Assembly (NCBI RefSeq): GCF_024519455.1
Contig: NZ_JALJRY010000002.1
Location: 62,001 to 126,000, forward strand
Length of the DNA: 64,000 bases
Source of the DNA: Streptomyces sp. STR69
GTDB taxonomy: Bacteria; Actinomycetota; Actinomycetes; Streptomycetales; Streptomycetaceae
Reading direction: 5' to 3'
The notes under the pieces are model-generated. The model saw nothing but the letters and a program-made list of their open reading frames with translations, did no database searches and was not told the DNA's origin. Below, in pieces: positions 26,513-34,470 of the stretch; within the stretch, counting starts at the first letter, position 1, and each line of letters begins with the position of its first letter. The position numbers were made by a program, and so were the translations under genes.

Positions 26513-27643
26513 TCACCGCTGCGTCGGTTCCGCTTCGCGCGGGGCATGCCACCTCTGCCGTACGGCGGCGAGCCGTTCGTCCACCTCCTGGCGGGAACCA
26601 CCGTGGACGATGACCTGGACGTGCTCGGGGCCGCCCTCGTCGGCTTCCGCCACCCGGACGTCGTCGACGTGGTCCATCGCGCCGATGACGTCGAGGGCCG
26701 CCGCCAGGTCCGCTCCGCGGTGGCTCAGGGGCAGGCGGGCGAGGGCCGCGGACCGGCCGGGCGCCGGATACCGGCGCGGCGATCCGGACAGCGCCGACAG
26801 GACGTCCTCCTCCGGGACCCGGCCGGTCGACGCCCGCAGCAGGCGGCGGATCGGCCGCGGGCCGAGCCGTGCCTTCGAAGCGGCGATCCGCGGGCCGTTC
26901 GCGGTGACGACCACCTGGGTGTGGGCGGGCCCCGACTGGAGCCCTGCCAGATCCAGCAGAGCCCGTACCGCGGTTCGGATCTCGGCCGTGCAGGCTTCGG
27001 ACAGGGCCGCCGGATGCAGCAGATCGGCACCGGCGTACGTCCCGGTGGTCATCCCGGTCACCTCGTGCATGCCCTCGCAGGTGAGCGTGTCCACGCTGAC
27101 CCGCGGTCCGGACAGCAGCTCCTCGACCAGATGGGGCCCGGCGGGGGCGTCGGCCACCCATTTCTCCAGGTCGTCCCTGTTCCGTACGACGGTGGTCCTC
27201 GGCACGGGGCCGGCCTTGACGGCCACGGGCAGCGGGAAGTCCTCGACGAGCGCGCGTACGGCCTCCACCGTGGTGGCCGTCTCGGCCCGGACGACGGACA
27301 CCCCGCTCTGATTGAGGATCCGCCGCATGACCGCGGGGTCACGGAGCCTGCGCAGGGGTTCCGCCCGCTCCGGTGACAGTTCCCGAAGGGCCCGCTCGAC
27401 GGCGAGGTGCAGCACCTCCGAGTCACCGAGGTACACGATGTGCGGGATCTCGTGCGTGCGAGCGGTCCCCACCAGGGCGGAATGCAGCGCGTCCACGTCG
27501 TCCGGGTCCACGGACAGCCGTCGATCGGTGTCGGGCGCGGCGGTCGCCTGACACTCGACCGACCAGGTGTCGCAGCCAGCGGTCGCCGCCGCCGCACGTA
27601 ACCCGGCGTCCGGCTCCAGGAGCAGCACCCGCCGTGGATTCAC
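26513..27643 (-). CDS. degenerate ATP-grasp-fold protein
   Basis: About 376 residues, organised like an amino acid ligase: Rossmann start (RRVLLLEPDAGLRAA), central domain (PLPVAVKAGPVPRTTVV), then the ATP-grasp C-terminal lobe. The metal-binding motif normally read as E-x-N-x-R-L-G-G is IAASKARLGP here, so the glutamate, asparagine and final glycine are missing and ATP chemistry is doubtful. It may bind a substrate, or partner the intact ligase at 28212-29507. GTG 27643 has GGAGG eight bases before it; an earlier GTG at 27649 is too close to that site. Confidence 0.7.
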   Translation of the reverse strand: MNPRRVLLLEPDAGLRAAAATAGCDTWSVECQATAAPDTDRRLSVDPDDVDALHSALVGTARTHEIPHIVYLGDSEVLHLAVERALRELSPERAEPLRRLRDPAVMRRILNQSGVSVVRAETATTVEAVRALVEDFPLPVAVKAGPVPRTTVVRNRDDLEKWVADAPAGPHLVEELLSGPRVSVDTLTCEGMHEVTGMTTGTYAGADLLHPAALSEACTAEIRTAVRALLDLAGLQSGPAHTQVVVTANGPRIAASKARLGPRPIRRLLRASTGRVPEEDVLSALSGSPRRYPAPGRSAALARLPLSHRGADLAAALDVIGAMDHVDDVRVAEADEGGPEHVQVIVHGGSRQEVDERLAAVRQRWHAPREAEPTQR

Positions 27644-27697
27644 CGTCACTGCCTCCCTTTCTGTAGTCCCGCACGTGCTGCTGGAGGAGCAGACCTG

Positions 27698-28180
27698 TCA
27701 GTAGTAGTGGCGCATGATGTCGGTGGCCCAGGCGGGTTGGGTGGTGGTGTCCTGGGGGCCGAATTCGCTCATGTAGGGCTTGATGTCGAGGACGGGCGTG
27801 TTGTCGACGGCGTCGAGGCCCTGGACGTGGAGGTCGAGTCCGTCGGTGTGCAGCAGGCGGCAGCGGGAGACGCCGATACGGTTGGGGCGGTTCTTGCCGC
27901 GCTGGGCGAAGATGCCGACCAGGGGCCAGTCGGTGTTGCCCCGGGGATGGCGGGCACCGGTCTCGATCTTCTCCACGGGGACCCGGTCGAAGTGGTAGAC
28001 GACCTCCAGGTGGGAGAAGGCGTCCAGACCGGCCAGCGCGTCCGGCCCGAACAGGGTCCCGTCCAGCCGGATGACCGCCTTCACTCCGCCCCAGTCGTCG
28101 TCCCGCACCTCCTCCCGGCCACCGACCACCCGGCCCACCGGGACCGACACCACCCCGGCCGGGGCGCTGTTCTCAGACAT
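27698..28180 (-). CDS. TrmO/TsaA-like SAM-dependent alkyltransferase (copy 1)
   Basis: 160 residues with the compact TsaA fold: EFSHLEV-like AFSHLEVVYHF, then HPRGNTDWPLVGIFAQRGK and RPNRIGVSRC, and a final DIKPY. In TrmO this family uses SAM to methylate N6-threonylcarbamoyl-adenosine in tRNA. Two such genes inside one biosynthetic operon suggest a change of role to small-molecule alkylation, though stand-alone TrmO also occurs widely. ATG 28180 has AAAGG nine bases upstream. It is 31 bases after the ATP-grasp gene. Confidence 0.85.
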   Translation of the reverse strand: MSENSAPAGVVSVPVGRVVGGREEVRDDDWGGVKAVIRLDGTLFGPDALAGLDAFSHLEVVYHFDRVPVEKIETGARHPRGNTDWPLVGIFAQRGKNRPNRIGVSRCRLLHTDGLDLHVQGLDAVDNTPVLDIKPYMSEFGPQDTTTQPAWATDIMRHYY

Positions 28181-28211
28181 CTTGCTGTGCCTTTCGTCGG
28201 AGGATCATGTG

Positions 28212-29507
28212 TCACGCGGCGCCCGAGCGTACTGCAGGGGCAGGTGTGACGCCGTACCAGAAGAGTTCCATGCGGTCCCGCAACAGCCCCAGGAGATCGC
28301 GGAGTTGGGCGTGGTCCGGGGCGGTTCCGTACACCACGCCGATGGCGCCGAGCGTGCCTTTGCGCCAGTCGCCGGGGCGGCCGTCCGGTGCGGAGACCTC
28401 GACCAGATCGACGCCGGGGAGTTCCTCCAGCGTCTCGACGAGCGAGAGCGGCCCCGGGGTCACCGGGTCCGAGGGCGGGATCAGCAGGTACTGGAAGGCC
28501 ACCGGGTCCGGTCCCCGCCCCGGCACCGAGGGCTCCGGCACCGCCAGGGGGAGCCCCAGCGCCAGTCGCAGCGCCGCCGCCACCAGGTCGTACCCCGTGC
28601 GGCGTTGCACGATCTCGGCCACGAACCCGCCCAGCCGCCCGTTGACCTCGATGATCCGCGGACCGTCGGCGGTGAGCTTGACCTCGGTGTGGGTGATGCC
28701 GTGCCGGATGCCGAGCGCCCGTACCGCGGCCTGTTCGAGCCCTACGACGTCCGCGGCCAGGGAGGCCGGGACCGGCGCGGGGAGGATGTGTCCGGTCTCC
28801 CTGAACGGCGGGACGAGCGGGGGCTTCCCGGTGACGGCGACGGTCCGGGGCTCGCCGTCGACGATCAGGGACTCGACGGAGACGTAGTCGCCCCACCCCG
28901 AGTCCGCGTGCCGGGGATCTCCCCGCAGGTACTCCTCCAGGACGAAGTCCCTGGGCGCGTTCCCGGTGAACTCCGCCAGCCGCTGCCGGCACTCGTCGGC
29001 CGATCCGATCAGGCAGGTGTCCACGCTGCCCGCCCCGTGCCGCGGCTTGAGCACCGCGGGCGTGCCCGTGACGGCGAGGGCACCGGCGCAGTCGTCCGGG
29101 TGCCGGAGCAGGGCGCACCCGGTGTGCTGTACGCCGTGGTCCGCCAGGACGCGCCGCTGGCGGAACTTGTCGGTGAGGGTGTCGACGGTCCCGGCGGAGT
29201 GGAAGGGCAGCCCGCAGTGGGCGGCCACCGCCGCGGTGAGCCGCAGACGGTGTTCGCTGAAGGTGACGATGCCGTCGGGAGACAACCCCGCGGCGAGCCG
29301 GCCCACCTCCTCCGCACCGAGGCCGGTGATGTCCACGACGTCGCCGTGCGCCGCGACCTGGCCCAACTCGGCCTTGAGCGCCGGGTGTTCCGGCTCGCAC
29401 AGAAACACGACCCGGCACAGCCGCCGGGCCGCCGACAGGACGCGCAGCGGACCGGCGGAACCCTGGTCGTGGACGACCAGGAGCGTGGGGAGAGCAGAGT
29501 GCCGCAA
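28212..29507 (-). CDS. ATP-grasp amide ligase
   Basis: 431 residues resembling BacD-type L-amino acid ligases: preATP-grasp domain (PTLLVVHDQGSAGPLRVLSA), ATP-binding segment (PAVLKPRHGAGSVDTCLI, FVLEEYLRG) and an intact metal motif IIEVNGRLGG. The extra C-terminal domain (FQYLLIPPS onward) is usual for this group. It starts with TTG, supported by a perfect GGAGG seven bases upstream. In a cluster with an adenylation domain but no condensation domain, this enzyme is the best candidate for making an amide bond. Confidence 0.88.
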   Translation of the reverse strand: MRHSALPTLLVVHDQGSAGPLRVLSAARRLCRVVFLCEPEHPALKAELGQVAAHGDVVDITGLGAEEVGRLAAGLSPDGIVTFSEHRLRLTAAVAAHCGLPFHSAGTVDTLTDKFRQRRVLADHGVQHTGCALLRHPDDCAGALAVTGTPAVLKPRHGAGSVDTCLIGSADECRQRLAEFTGNAPRDFVLEEYLRGDPRHADSGWGDYVSVESLIVDGEPRTVAVTGKPPLVPPFRETGHILPAPVPASLAADVVGLEQAAVRALGIRHGITHTEVKLTADGPRIIEVNGRLGGFVAEIVQRRTGYDLVAAALRLALGLPLAVPEPSVPGRGPDPVAFQYLLIPPSDPVTPGPLSLVETLEELPGVDLVEVSAPDGRPGDWRKGTLGAIGVVYGTAPDHAQLRDLLGLLRDRMELFWYGVTPAPAVRSGAA

Positions 29508-29534
29508 GGGGGTGCCTCCGTGACGGACGGGCCC

Positions 29535-30284
29535 CTAGGCCCGGCGGGCGGTGATGTTCAGGCGGACGTAGTCCACGACCGGTTCGGGGAGGCGGGCGGC
29601 GACCGCGTGGACGAACTCCTCGTGGTCGGCCTCGGGGAGGCGGTCCAGGTGGGAGCCGAGGACCACGGTGGCCAGGTAGCTCCACAGCTGCTCGCCCGGA
29701 TCCAGCCGTGCCGGGTCGGGCAGGAGGTTGACCTCGATGTCGGTGAACCCGGCGTTCCGCAGCCGCTCGGTGGTCTCCTCGACGCCGGCGAAGTACCAGA
29801 CCTTCTCCTTCTCGGCGGGCGCGCCGAGCACGTCCTCGACGGCGGCGTTGATCTTCGAGACGTTGCCCTGGCCACCGCACTCGGCGACGAACTGGCCGCC
29901 GGGCCGCAGGTGTTGGGCCAGGTTGTCGAACAGCGCGGCGTGGTCGGTGATCCAGTGGAAGGTGGCGACGCTGGTGATCGCGTCGACCTGGCCGTCGACC
30001 GGCAGGGGCTTGGTGAGGTCGGCCTGTACGACCTCGACCCGGTCGAGGCGGTCGGCCAGCTTCACCCGGAGCTGTTCGAGCATCCGGCCGGATCCGTCGA
30101 CCCCGATCACCCGGCCCTCCGGCACCAGGTCGAGCAGCGAGGCCGTGTCGCGCCCCGTGCCGCAGCCGGCGTCCAGGACGGTCTCACCGCCCTTGAGGTT
30201 CAGCCGGCCGAGGGTGCGCTTGCCCCACCCCTGGTGCGGCAGGGGAAGCGAGTCGTACGTCTTGGCGTCCCATTCACGGGGCAC
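29535..30284 (-). CDS. class I SAM-dependent methyltransferase
   Basis: 249 residues, trans-aconitate-methyltransferase-like: VLDAGCGTGRDTASLLDLV (SAM loop), VIGVDGSGRML, VVQADLTKPLPVDGQVDAI and the FHWITDH motif. GTG start with AAGGAG seven bases upstream. It shares the operon with a HemN-like radical SAM enzyme; in the CC-1065 pathway such a pair (C10P and C10Q) makes a cyclopropane ring from a SAM methylene. Plain O-, N- or C-methylation is equally possible. Confidence 0.88.
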   Translation of the reverse strand: MPREWDAKTYDSLPLPHQGWGKRTLGRLNLKGGETVLDAGCGTGRDTASLLDLVPEGRVIGVDGSGRMLEQLRVKLADRLDRVEVVQADLTKPLPVDGQVDAITSVATFHWITDHAALFDNLAQHLRPGGQFVAECGGQGNVSKINAAVEDVLGAPAEKEKVWYFAGVEETTERLRNAGFTDIEVNLLPDPARLDPGEQLWSYLATVVLGSHLDRLPEADHEEFVHAVAARLPEPVVDYVRLNITARRA

Positions 30285-30314
30285 GGTGCTGCTCCTTCAT
30301 GTCGTTTGCGCGGT

Positions 30315-31328
30315 TCACGCGTTGGTGGGGTTCGGGTCGACGCGTACACCGTCGAGGACCAGCCCGACCTCGATCGGGTGGGCGTCCCTGACCAGCCGCA
30401 GGGCGTCTCCCTCGGCGAGCCAGCGGCGCACGGCGTCGACGGGGTCCGGGCCGGACGGGTCGGCGGGCAGCAGCTGGACGAGGATGTTGCGCAGTCCGGC
30501 CGGGGAGTCGTGGGCGGAGTAGGGCCCGCGCAGGTCGATACGGCCGGAGGTGTGGACCGAGGCGGTCGGCCCGCCCGGGCCCGGGGCGTCCGGGGCCGTG
30601 TAGCCGAGTGCCTCCGCCGCCAGAGCGGTCAGGACGTACTCCTGGGCGCTCGGCGCGAGATCGGCGCCGAAGAGCTGCTTGGGCTGGTCGGACTCGGCCT
30701 GCGTGCCGTCCACCTCGGCGAGCACATGGGTGCCCACCTCCCACATCACGCGGGCCGCGCGCCGCCGGACTGACGCGCCCGGCTCGGCCCCGGCCGGGAC
30801 CGGTCGGCTGGTGAGGTGCACGTCCTGGGCGGTCTGCACGACGGCCTTGATCTCGTTGGGCTCCGCGAGCGTGTGATGGGCGCTGCCCCGCTCGCGTGCC
30901 GCCGCGACCGCGCGCCGGGCCTGCTCGACGGAGACGTCCCCGTCGATCCGTATCTCGTACGACAGCCCGGCCGGGCCGCCGTCCGAGGTGAACTCGACGC
31001 AGGGCAGCACCTCGACGAGGGCGGGGCCGCACCCTTCGCCGGTCAGATGGGTGACGACGCTGTCCGTCACGGACGCGCCGAGCGCCACCAGCAGGGAACC
31101 GACCGGATCGAGGCAGTCGCCGCCGGCGGACGAGCCCCAGCGTTGCTCGATACCGAAGGCCCGGGCGACCCTGGTGGACCCCAGCCGCATCGGTTCGGTG
31201 TGCACCCGGCAGCGGTCGGGGGACGTGGGATGCGCCACCACGCCGATGCTGAGCTGTGCCTCCCACGAGTCCTCACGGATCTGCTCGGCCAGGGCCTGCC
31301 TGGCGCGCAGATCGATGCCGTTCAGCAT
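30315..31328 (-). CDS. tandem OsmC-like domain protein
   Basis: 337 residues that seem to contain two OsmC-like halves. The first has SAGGDCLDPVGSLLVALGAS and a later cysteine region (GEGCGPALVEVLPCVEF); the second has LFGADLAPSAQEYVLTALAA but no cysteine. OsmC proteins are usually about 140-residue peroxidases that use two cysteines, so a fused, partly cysteine-free version suggests another role, such as binding a pathway intermediate. ATG 31328 has GGAGGAG before it, and the start overlaps the upstream gene's stop by 7 bases. The family call is by pattern and moderate. Confidence 0.6.
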   Translation of the reverse strand: MLNGIDLRARQALAEQIREDSWEAQLSIGVVAHPTSPDRCRVHTEPMRLGSTRVARAFGIEQRWGSSAGGDCLDPVGSLLVALGASVTDSVVTHLTGEGCGPALVEVLPCVEFTSDGGPAGLSYEIRIDGDVSVEQARRAVAAARERGSAHHTLAEPNEIKAVVQTAQDVHLTSRPVPAGAEPGASVRRRAARVMWEVGTHVLAEVDGTQAESDQPKQLFGADLAPSAQEYVLTALAAEALGYTAPDAPGPGGPTASVHTSGRIDLRGPYSAHDSPAGLRNILVQLLPADPSGPDPVDAVRRWLAEGDALRLVRDAHPIEVGLVLDGVRVDPNPTNA

Positions 31329-32380
31329 CGTTCTCCTCCGTTCCCGCTCTGGGCGAGGCAGGCGTCCAGAGCCCGCCGGAGCCCGCGCAGCAGCCCGTCG
31401 CAGTCCTCGACGCCCACCGACAGCCGCACCAACTGCCGGGAGACGCCGGCCTCACGGCGCACCCGCTCGCTCAGGTGGGCATGGGTGGTGCGGGCCGGGA
31501 CCCGGGCCGCGGTGGCCAGGGCCGTGCCGTCCGGGCGGCAGGCGTTCAGTACTCCGGAGAGGTCCCGGATCTCGGGCCGGACCTCGAAGGACAGCAGTCC
31601 GCCGAAGCCCTGATGGGTTTCCAGGGCCCAGGGAGCCTCGTCGAACGACGGACGGTGCACCGTCCGTACGGCGGGGTGCTCGCGCAGTGCCTCGGCGACG
31701 CGCTCCGCGTCCCGCCGCTGGGCCGCCAGGCGCAACTGCAGGGTGGGCAGGGAGCGTTCCAGCAGGTGCGCCGACCAGTTGTCGACCTCGCCGCCGAAGC
31801 GGGCGCACTGCTCCTGGATCCGCGGCAGGTACCGGCCGATGCCGGTCACCAGGGCGGCCTCGACGTCGCCCCAGGCGTCCAGATAGGGAGAGGTGTTCTC
31901 GACGACGACCACGGCGCCGGTCTCCAGAGGCCGCAGCTGGGCGGGCGAGAGGGCGGTGTTGTCGACGACCAGCAGCAGGTCGTTCATCTGGGCGTGGATG
32001 GCGATGTCGTTGAGCGGATACAGCCGCATCAGCGGATCGCTCAGAGACTGCGTGTACACGACCTGGGTCGCGGGTTCCACGGCCGCCGTCACCGCGTCCA
32101 GATCGGTGCAGTCGACGAAGGTGACCGTCCGTCCGAGGCCGGTGAGCTCCTCGGCCAGGACACCGCGCAGCGGGTCGCAGGTCTGGTCCGAGGCGACGAT
32201 GTGGCCCCCCGGATTGGTCAGTGCGAGCAGTACGGCCGTCGTGGCGGCCACGTGGCCGGGCACGAGCAGCGCCGCCTCGGCGCCGTGCAGGGCGGCGAAC
32301 GCGTCCTCGACCCTGCGCCTGGCTCCGCGGGAGCTCGGCGATGCCGTGGACGGTGCGGTCGTCTCAGTGGTCTGTCGCAT
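31322..32380 (-). CDS. cystathionine gamma-synthase-like protein lacking the PLP lysine
   Basis: About 352 residues with the Cys/Met metabolism fold: FAALHGAEAALLVPGHVAA, VVYTQSLSDPLMRLYPL and VVDNTALSPAQLRPL, whose Asp contacts the PLP ring in normal members. The lysine that should hold PLP (SATKYL in the family) is replaced: ENTSPYLDAWGD, with Pro165 at its place. It therefore cannot form the usual internal aldimine; it may be a scaffold, use another cofactor, or act on a pre-formed adduct. ATG 32380 follows the HemN stop by two bases; GTG 32395 is an alternative start overlapping that gene. Confidence 0.8.
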   Translation of the reverse strand: MRQTTETTAPSTASPSSRGARRRVEDAFAALHGAEAALLVPGHVAATTAVLLALTNPGGHIVASDQTCDPLRGVLAEELTGLGRTVTFVDCTDLDAVTAAVEPATQVVYTQSLSDPLMRLYPLNDIAIHAQMNDLLLVVDNTALSPAQLRPLETGAVVVVENTSPYLDAWGDVEAALVTGIGRYLPRIQEQCARFGGEVDNWSAHLLERSLPTLQLRLAAQRRDAERVAEALREHPAVRTVHRPSFDEAPWALETHQGFGGLLSFEVRPEIRDLSGVLNACRPDGTALATAARVPARTTHAHLSERVRREAGVSRQLVRLSVGVEDCDGLLRGLRRALDACLAQSGNGGERC

Positions 32381-32382
32381 GG

Positions 32383-33855
32383 TCACCGCCGGCACACGGG
32401 CGCGTCGGACAGGCCGATGCGCTGGTGGAAGTAGTGGAAGATGATCTCCTCGTGCAGCGCTTCGCCGTCCAGGGTCGGCTTCAGCGCGGTGCCGTCGTCG
32501 ACCTTCTCGACGAGCCCGCGCTCCAGCAGTTCACTGAACGCGGAGGCGAAGGGCTCCATCGTGAGCAGGTCGGCGCCGAAGCGCTGCCGGTAGCGGTCGA
32601 GGACGATCGGCTGGTTGGCCTTGAAGTTGAAGCCGAGCGCGGTGCCGATGGCCTTGTGCCCGGAGAGCCGCCGGCCGAAGTTGAGCGGCAGGCCCTCGTT
32701 GTTCTGCATGAAGGAGACGTACTTGCTGATGTCGGTGACGTTGTGCGTCTGGAGGAACTCCTCCTGGTCACCGGTCAGCCACCCGTAGGCCCCGGGACCG
32801 TACGCGATCATGGTGTTGTAGTGCTCCCACTTGTTCTTCGACGTCTGCGGGATGTTTCCGCCCTCGTACGTCCCCGGGCGGCTCCACCAGCCGCAGGGGC
32901 TCGGGTAGTACCCCTGCTCCAGCAGGACCTCGACGGCCTCCTGGCGCATCGCGTAGGTCGAGTCCAGGTCCGGGAAACGGCCCTCGGTGATGAGGCGTTC
33001 ACGGACGGCGGGGTTGTTCCAGACCGCCCGGTTGCCGATGCCCATCTCCTCGCGGTCCGCGTTGCGCAGCCGGTAGATGGTGATGGTCGGGACACCGAGA
33101 TCGGTGAGGATCCGCATGTCGCGGCGAACCGACTCCGGGGTCTGGTACGGCAGTCCGAACATCATGTCGACGTTGAAGGGGCAGCCCGTCGCGAGCAGGT
33201 TCTCCACGGCCTCGATGGACTGGGCCGAGGAGTGACGGCGCTTGGTGAAGTCGTTCACCTCGTCCTGCAGGGACTGCACGCCGAGGCTGAATCGGTTGAA
33301 GCCCAACTCCCGTGCCGTCTCCAGATGATGGCGCTGGAAGTTCTCGGGGTTGCCCTCGATGTTGAACTCGACGTTGTCCGAGAGGTCGTAGTTCTCGCGC
33401 ACGTGCCGGACCAACGGCTCGATGAAGTCAGGGCTGTTGAGCAGCAGGGCCGCGGTGCCGCCGCCGATGTAGAAGGACTCGACGGACGCCCGGGGTATCC
33501 AGTCGAAGCGGTCCAGATAGCGGCGGGACTCCTCGATCAGCAGCTCGGACCAGAGGCTCAGCGCGGAGTCCTCCTTGCCGCGTGGCACCAGCCGTTTGAC
33601 GTAGTTGCAGAAATGACAGATGTAGTTGCACAGCGGCAGGTGGAAGTACAGGTGCGCCGGGTGCCCCGCCCCGGGGAACGCGCCGTACTCGGCGGCGAGT
33701 TCGTCGCTGCCGAGCCGGTCGCCCTCGTTCGAGGTGACGTTGATGTTGTACTCGTCGCGAGGGATCTGCAGCTGCGGGTTGCGGTCGAGAAGGCGGCCGA
33801 GGTTGAGTTCGAGGTCGACCGGGGTGGTGCCGTTGCCGGTGGTGAGGATGGACAT
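32383..33855 (-). CDS. HemN-like radical SAM enzyme
   Basis: 490 residues. Cys76-x3-Cys80-x2-Cys83 (LCNYICHFCNY) binds the 4Fe-4S cluster; FYIGGGTAALL and RFSLGVQSLQDEV are typical of the coproporphyrinogen oxidase-like (HemN/HemW) group, and a HemN C-terminal domain follows (YGPGAYGWLTG, GHKAIGTALGF). Relatives in biosynthetic clusters use two SAM molecules to move methyl or methylene groups, as in cyclopropane formation or methylation of ring carbons. The start at 33855 has AAGGAGACCACC before it. A haem-synthesis role is less likely given the operon context. Confidence 0.88.
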   Translation of the reverse strand: MSILTTGNGTTPVDLELNLGRLLDRNPQLQIPRDEYNINVTSNEGDRLGSDELAAEYGAFPGAGHPAHLYFHLPLCNYICHFCNYVKRLVPRGKEDSALSLWSELLIEESRRYLDRFDWIPRASVESFYIGGGTAALLLNSPDFIEPLVRHVRENYDLSDNVEFNIEGNPENFQRHHLETARELGFNRFSLGVQSLQDEVNDFTKRRHSSAQSIEAVENLLATGCPFNVDMMFGLPYQTPESVRRDMRILTDLGVPTITIYRLRNADREEMGIGNRAVWNNPAVRERLITEGRFPDLDSTYAMRQEAVEVLLEQGYYPSPCGWWSRPGTYEGGNIPQTSKNKWEHYNTMIAYGPGAYGWLTGDQEEFLQTHNVTDISKYVSFMQNNEGLPLNFGRRLSGHKAIGTALGFNFKANQPIVLDRYRQRFGADLLTMEPFASAFSELLERGLVEKVDDGTALKPTLDGEALHEEIIFHYFHQRIGLSDAPVCRR

Positions 33856-33925
33856 GGTGGTCTCCTTGGCTGTGGACGGAACCCGTGCCGGCTTGTGGCC
33901 GGACCAGGGCAAGAAGCCGAAAGCG

Positions 33926-34432
33926 TCAGAAGTAGTAGGCGGACATCGCCTCGTGGAGCCATGCGGGTTCCCGTACGGCCTCGCTGTCCGGCTGGAAGAG
34001 CCGCTGGTACGGCTTGACGTCCAGGACCGGGGTGCCGTCCAGTGCGTCGAGCGCGCGTACGTGCAGGGTGAGGCCGTCCACGCGGACCAGTTCGCAGCGG
34101 GAGACGCCGAGCCGGTTGGGGCGTTCCTTGAGCCGCTGGGCGAGGATGCCGAGCCGTGGCAGGTCGGTACGGCCCCTGGGGTGGACCGCTCCGGTGACCG
34201 CGTCCGACTCGGGGACGAGATGGAAGTGGAAGACCACTTCGAGATGCGAGAACTCCTCCAGACCGGTCACGGCCTCGGGCTGCAGCACCGTGGGGTCCAG
34301 CTCGATGAGCGAGGTGACCCCGCCCCAGTGATCGTGCCGGGGCACGGCGCGGGGGGAGCGGACGACGCCGATCGGGCGGACGCCGTAGGTGGTGGGGGTC
34401 GCGTCGGGTTCCTGTGTCTGCTGTCGGGACAT
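33926..34432 (-). CDS. TrmO/TsaA-like SAM-dependent alkyltransferase (copy 2)
   Basis: 168 residues, clearly related to copy 1: EFSHLEVVFHFHLVPES, HPRGRTDLPRLGILAQRLKE, RPNRLGVSRCELV and VLDVKPYQ. It has an N-terminal tail rich in Gln/Thr/Pro. Two diverged copies, 5.7 kb apart in the same operon, suggest either two alkylation steps or a heterodimer, since TrmO itself is a dimer with active sites near the interface. The stop is 70 bases before the HemN start. Confidence 0.85.
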   Translation of the reverse strand: MSRQQTQEPDATPTTYGVRPIGVVRSPRAVPRHDHWGGVTSLIELDPTVLQPEAVTGLEEFSHLEVVFHFHLVPESDAVTGAVHPRGRTDLPRLGILAQRLKERPNRLGVSRCELVRVDGLTLHVRALDALDGTPVLDVKPYQRLFQPDSEAVREPAWLHEAMSAYYF

Positions 34433-34470
34433 GGTGCGAGCGCTTCCTTTCCGGACAGGTCCTGGGGCGG

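Noticed and set aside
28071..30773. A 900-codon open frame on the plus strand, opposite the right operon
   Set aside because: It is antisense to four genes with clear families and has the Arg/Pro/Gly/Asp-rich composition typical of shadow frames in high-GC DNA; no domain is recognisable.
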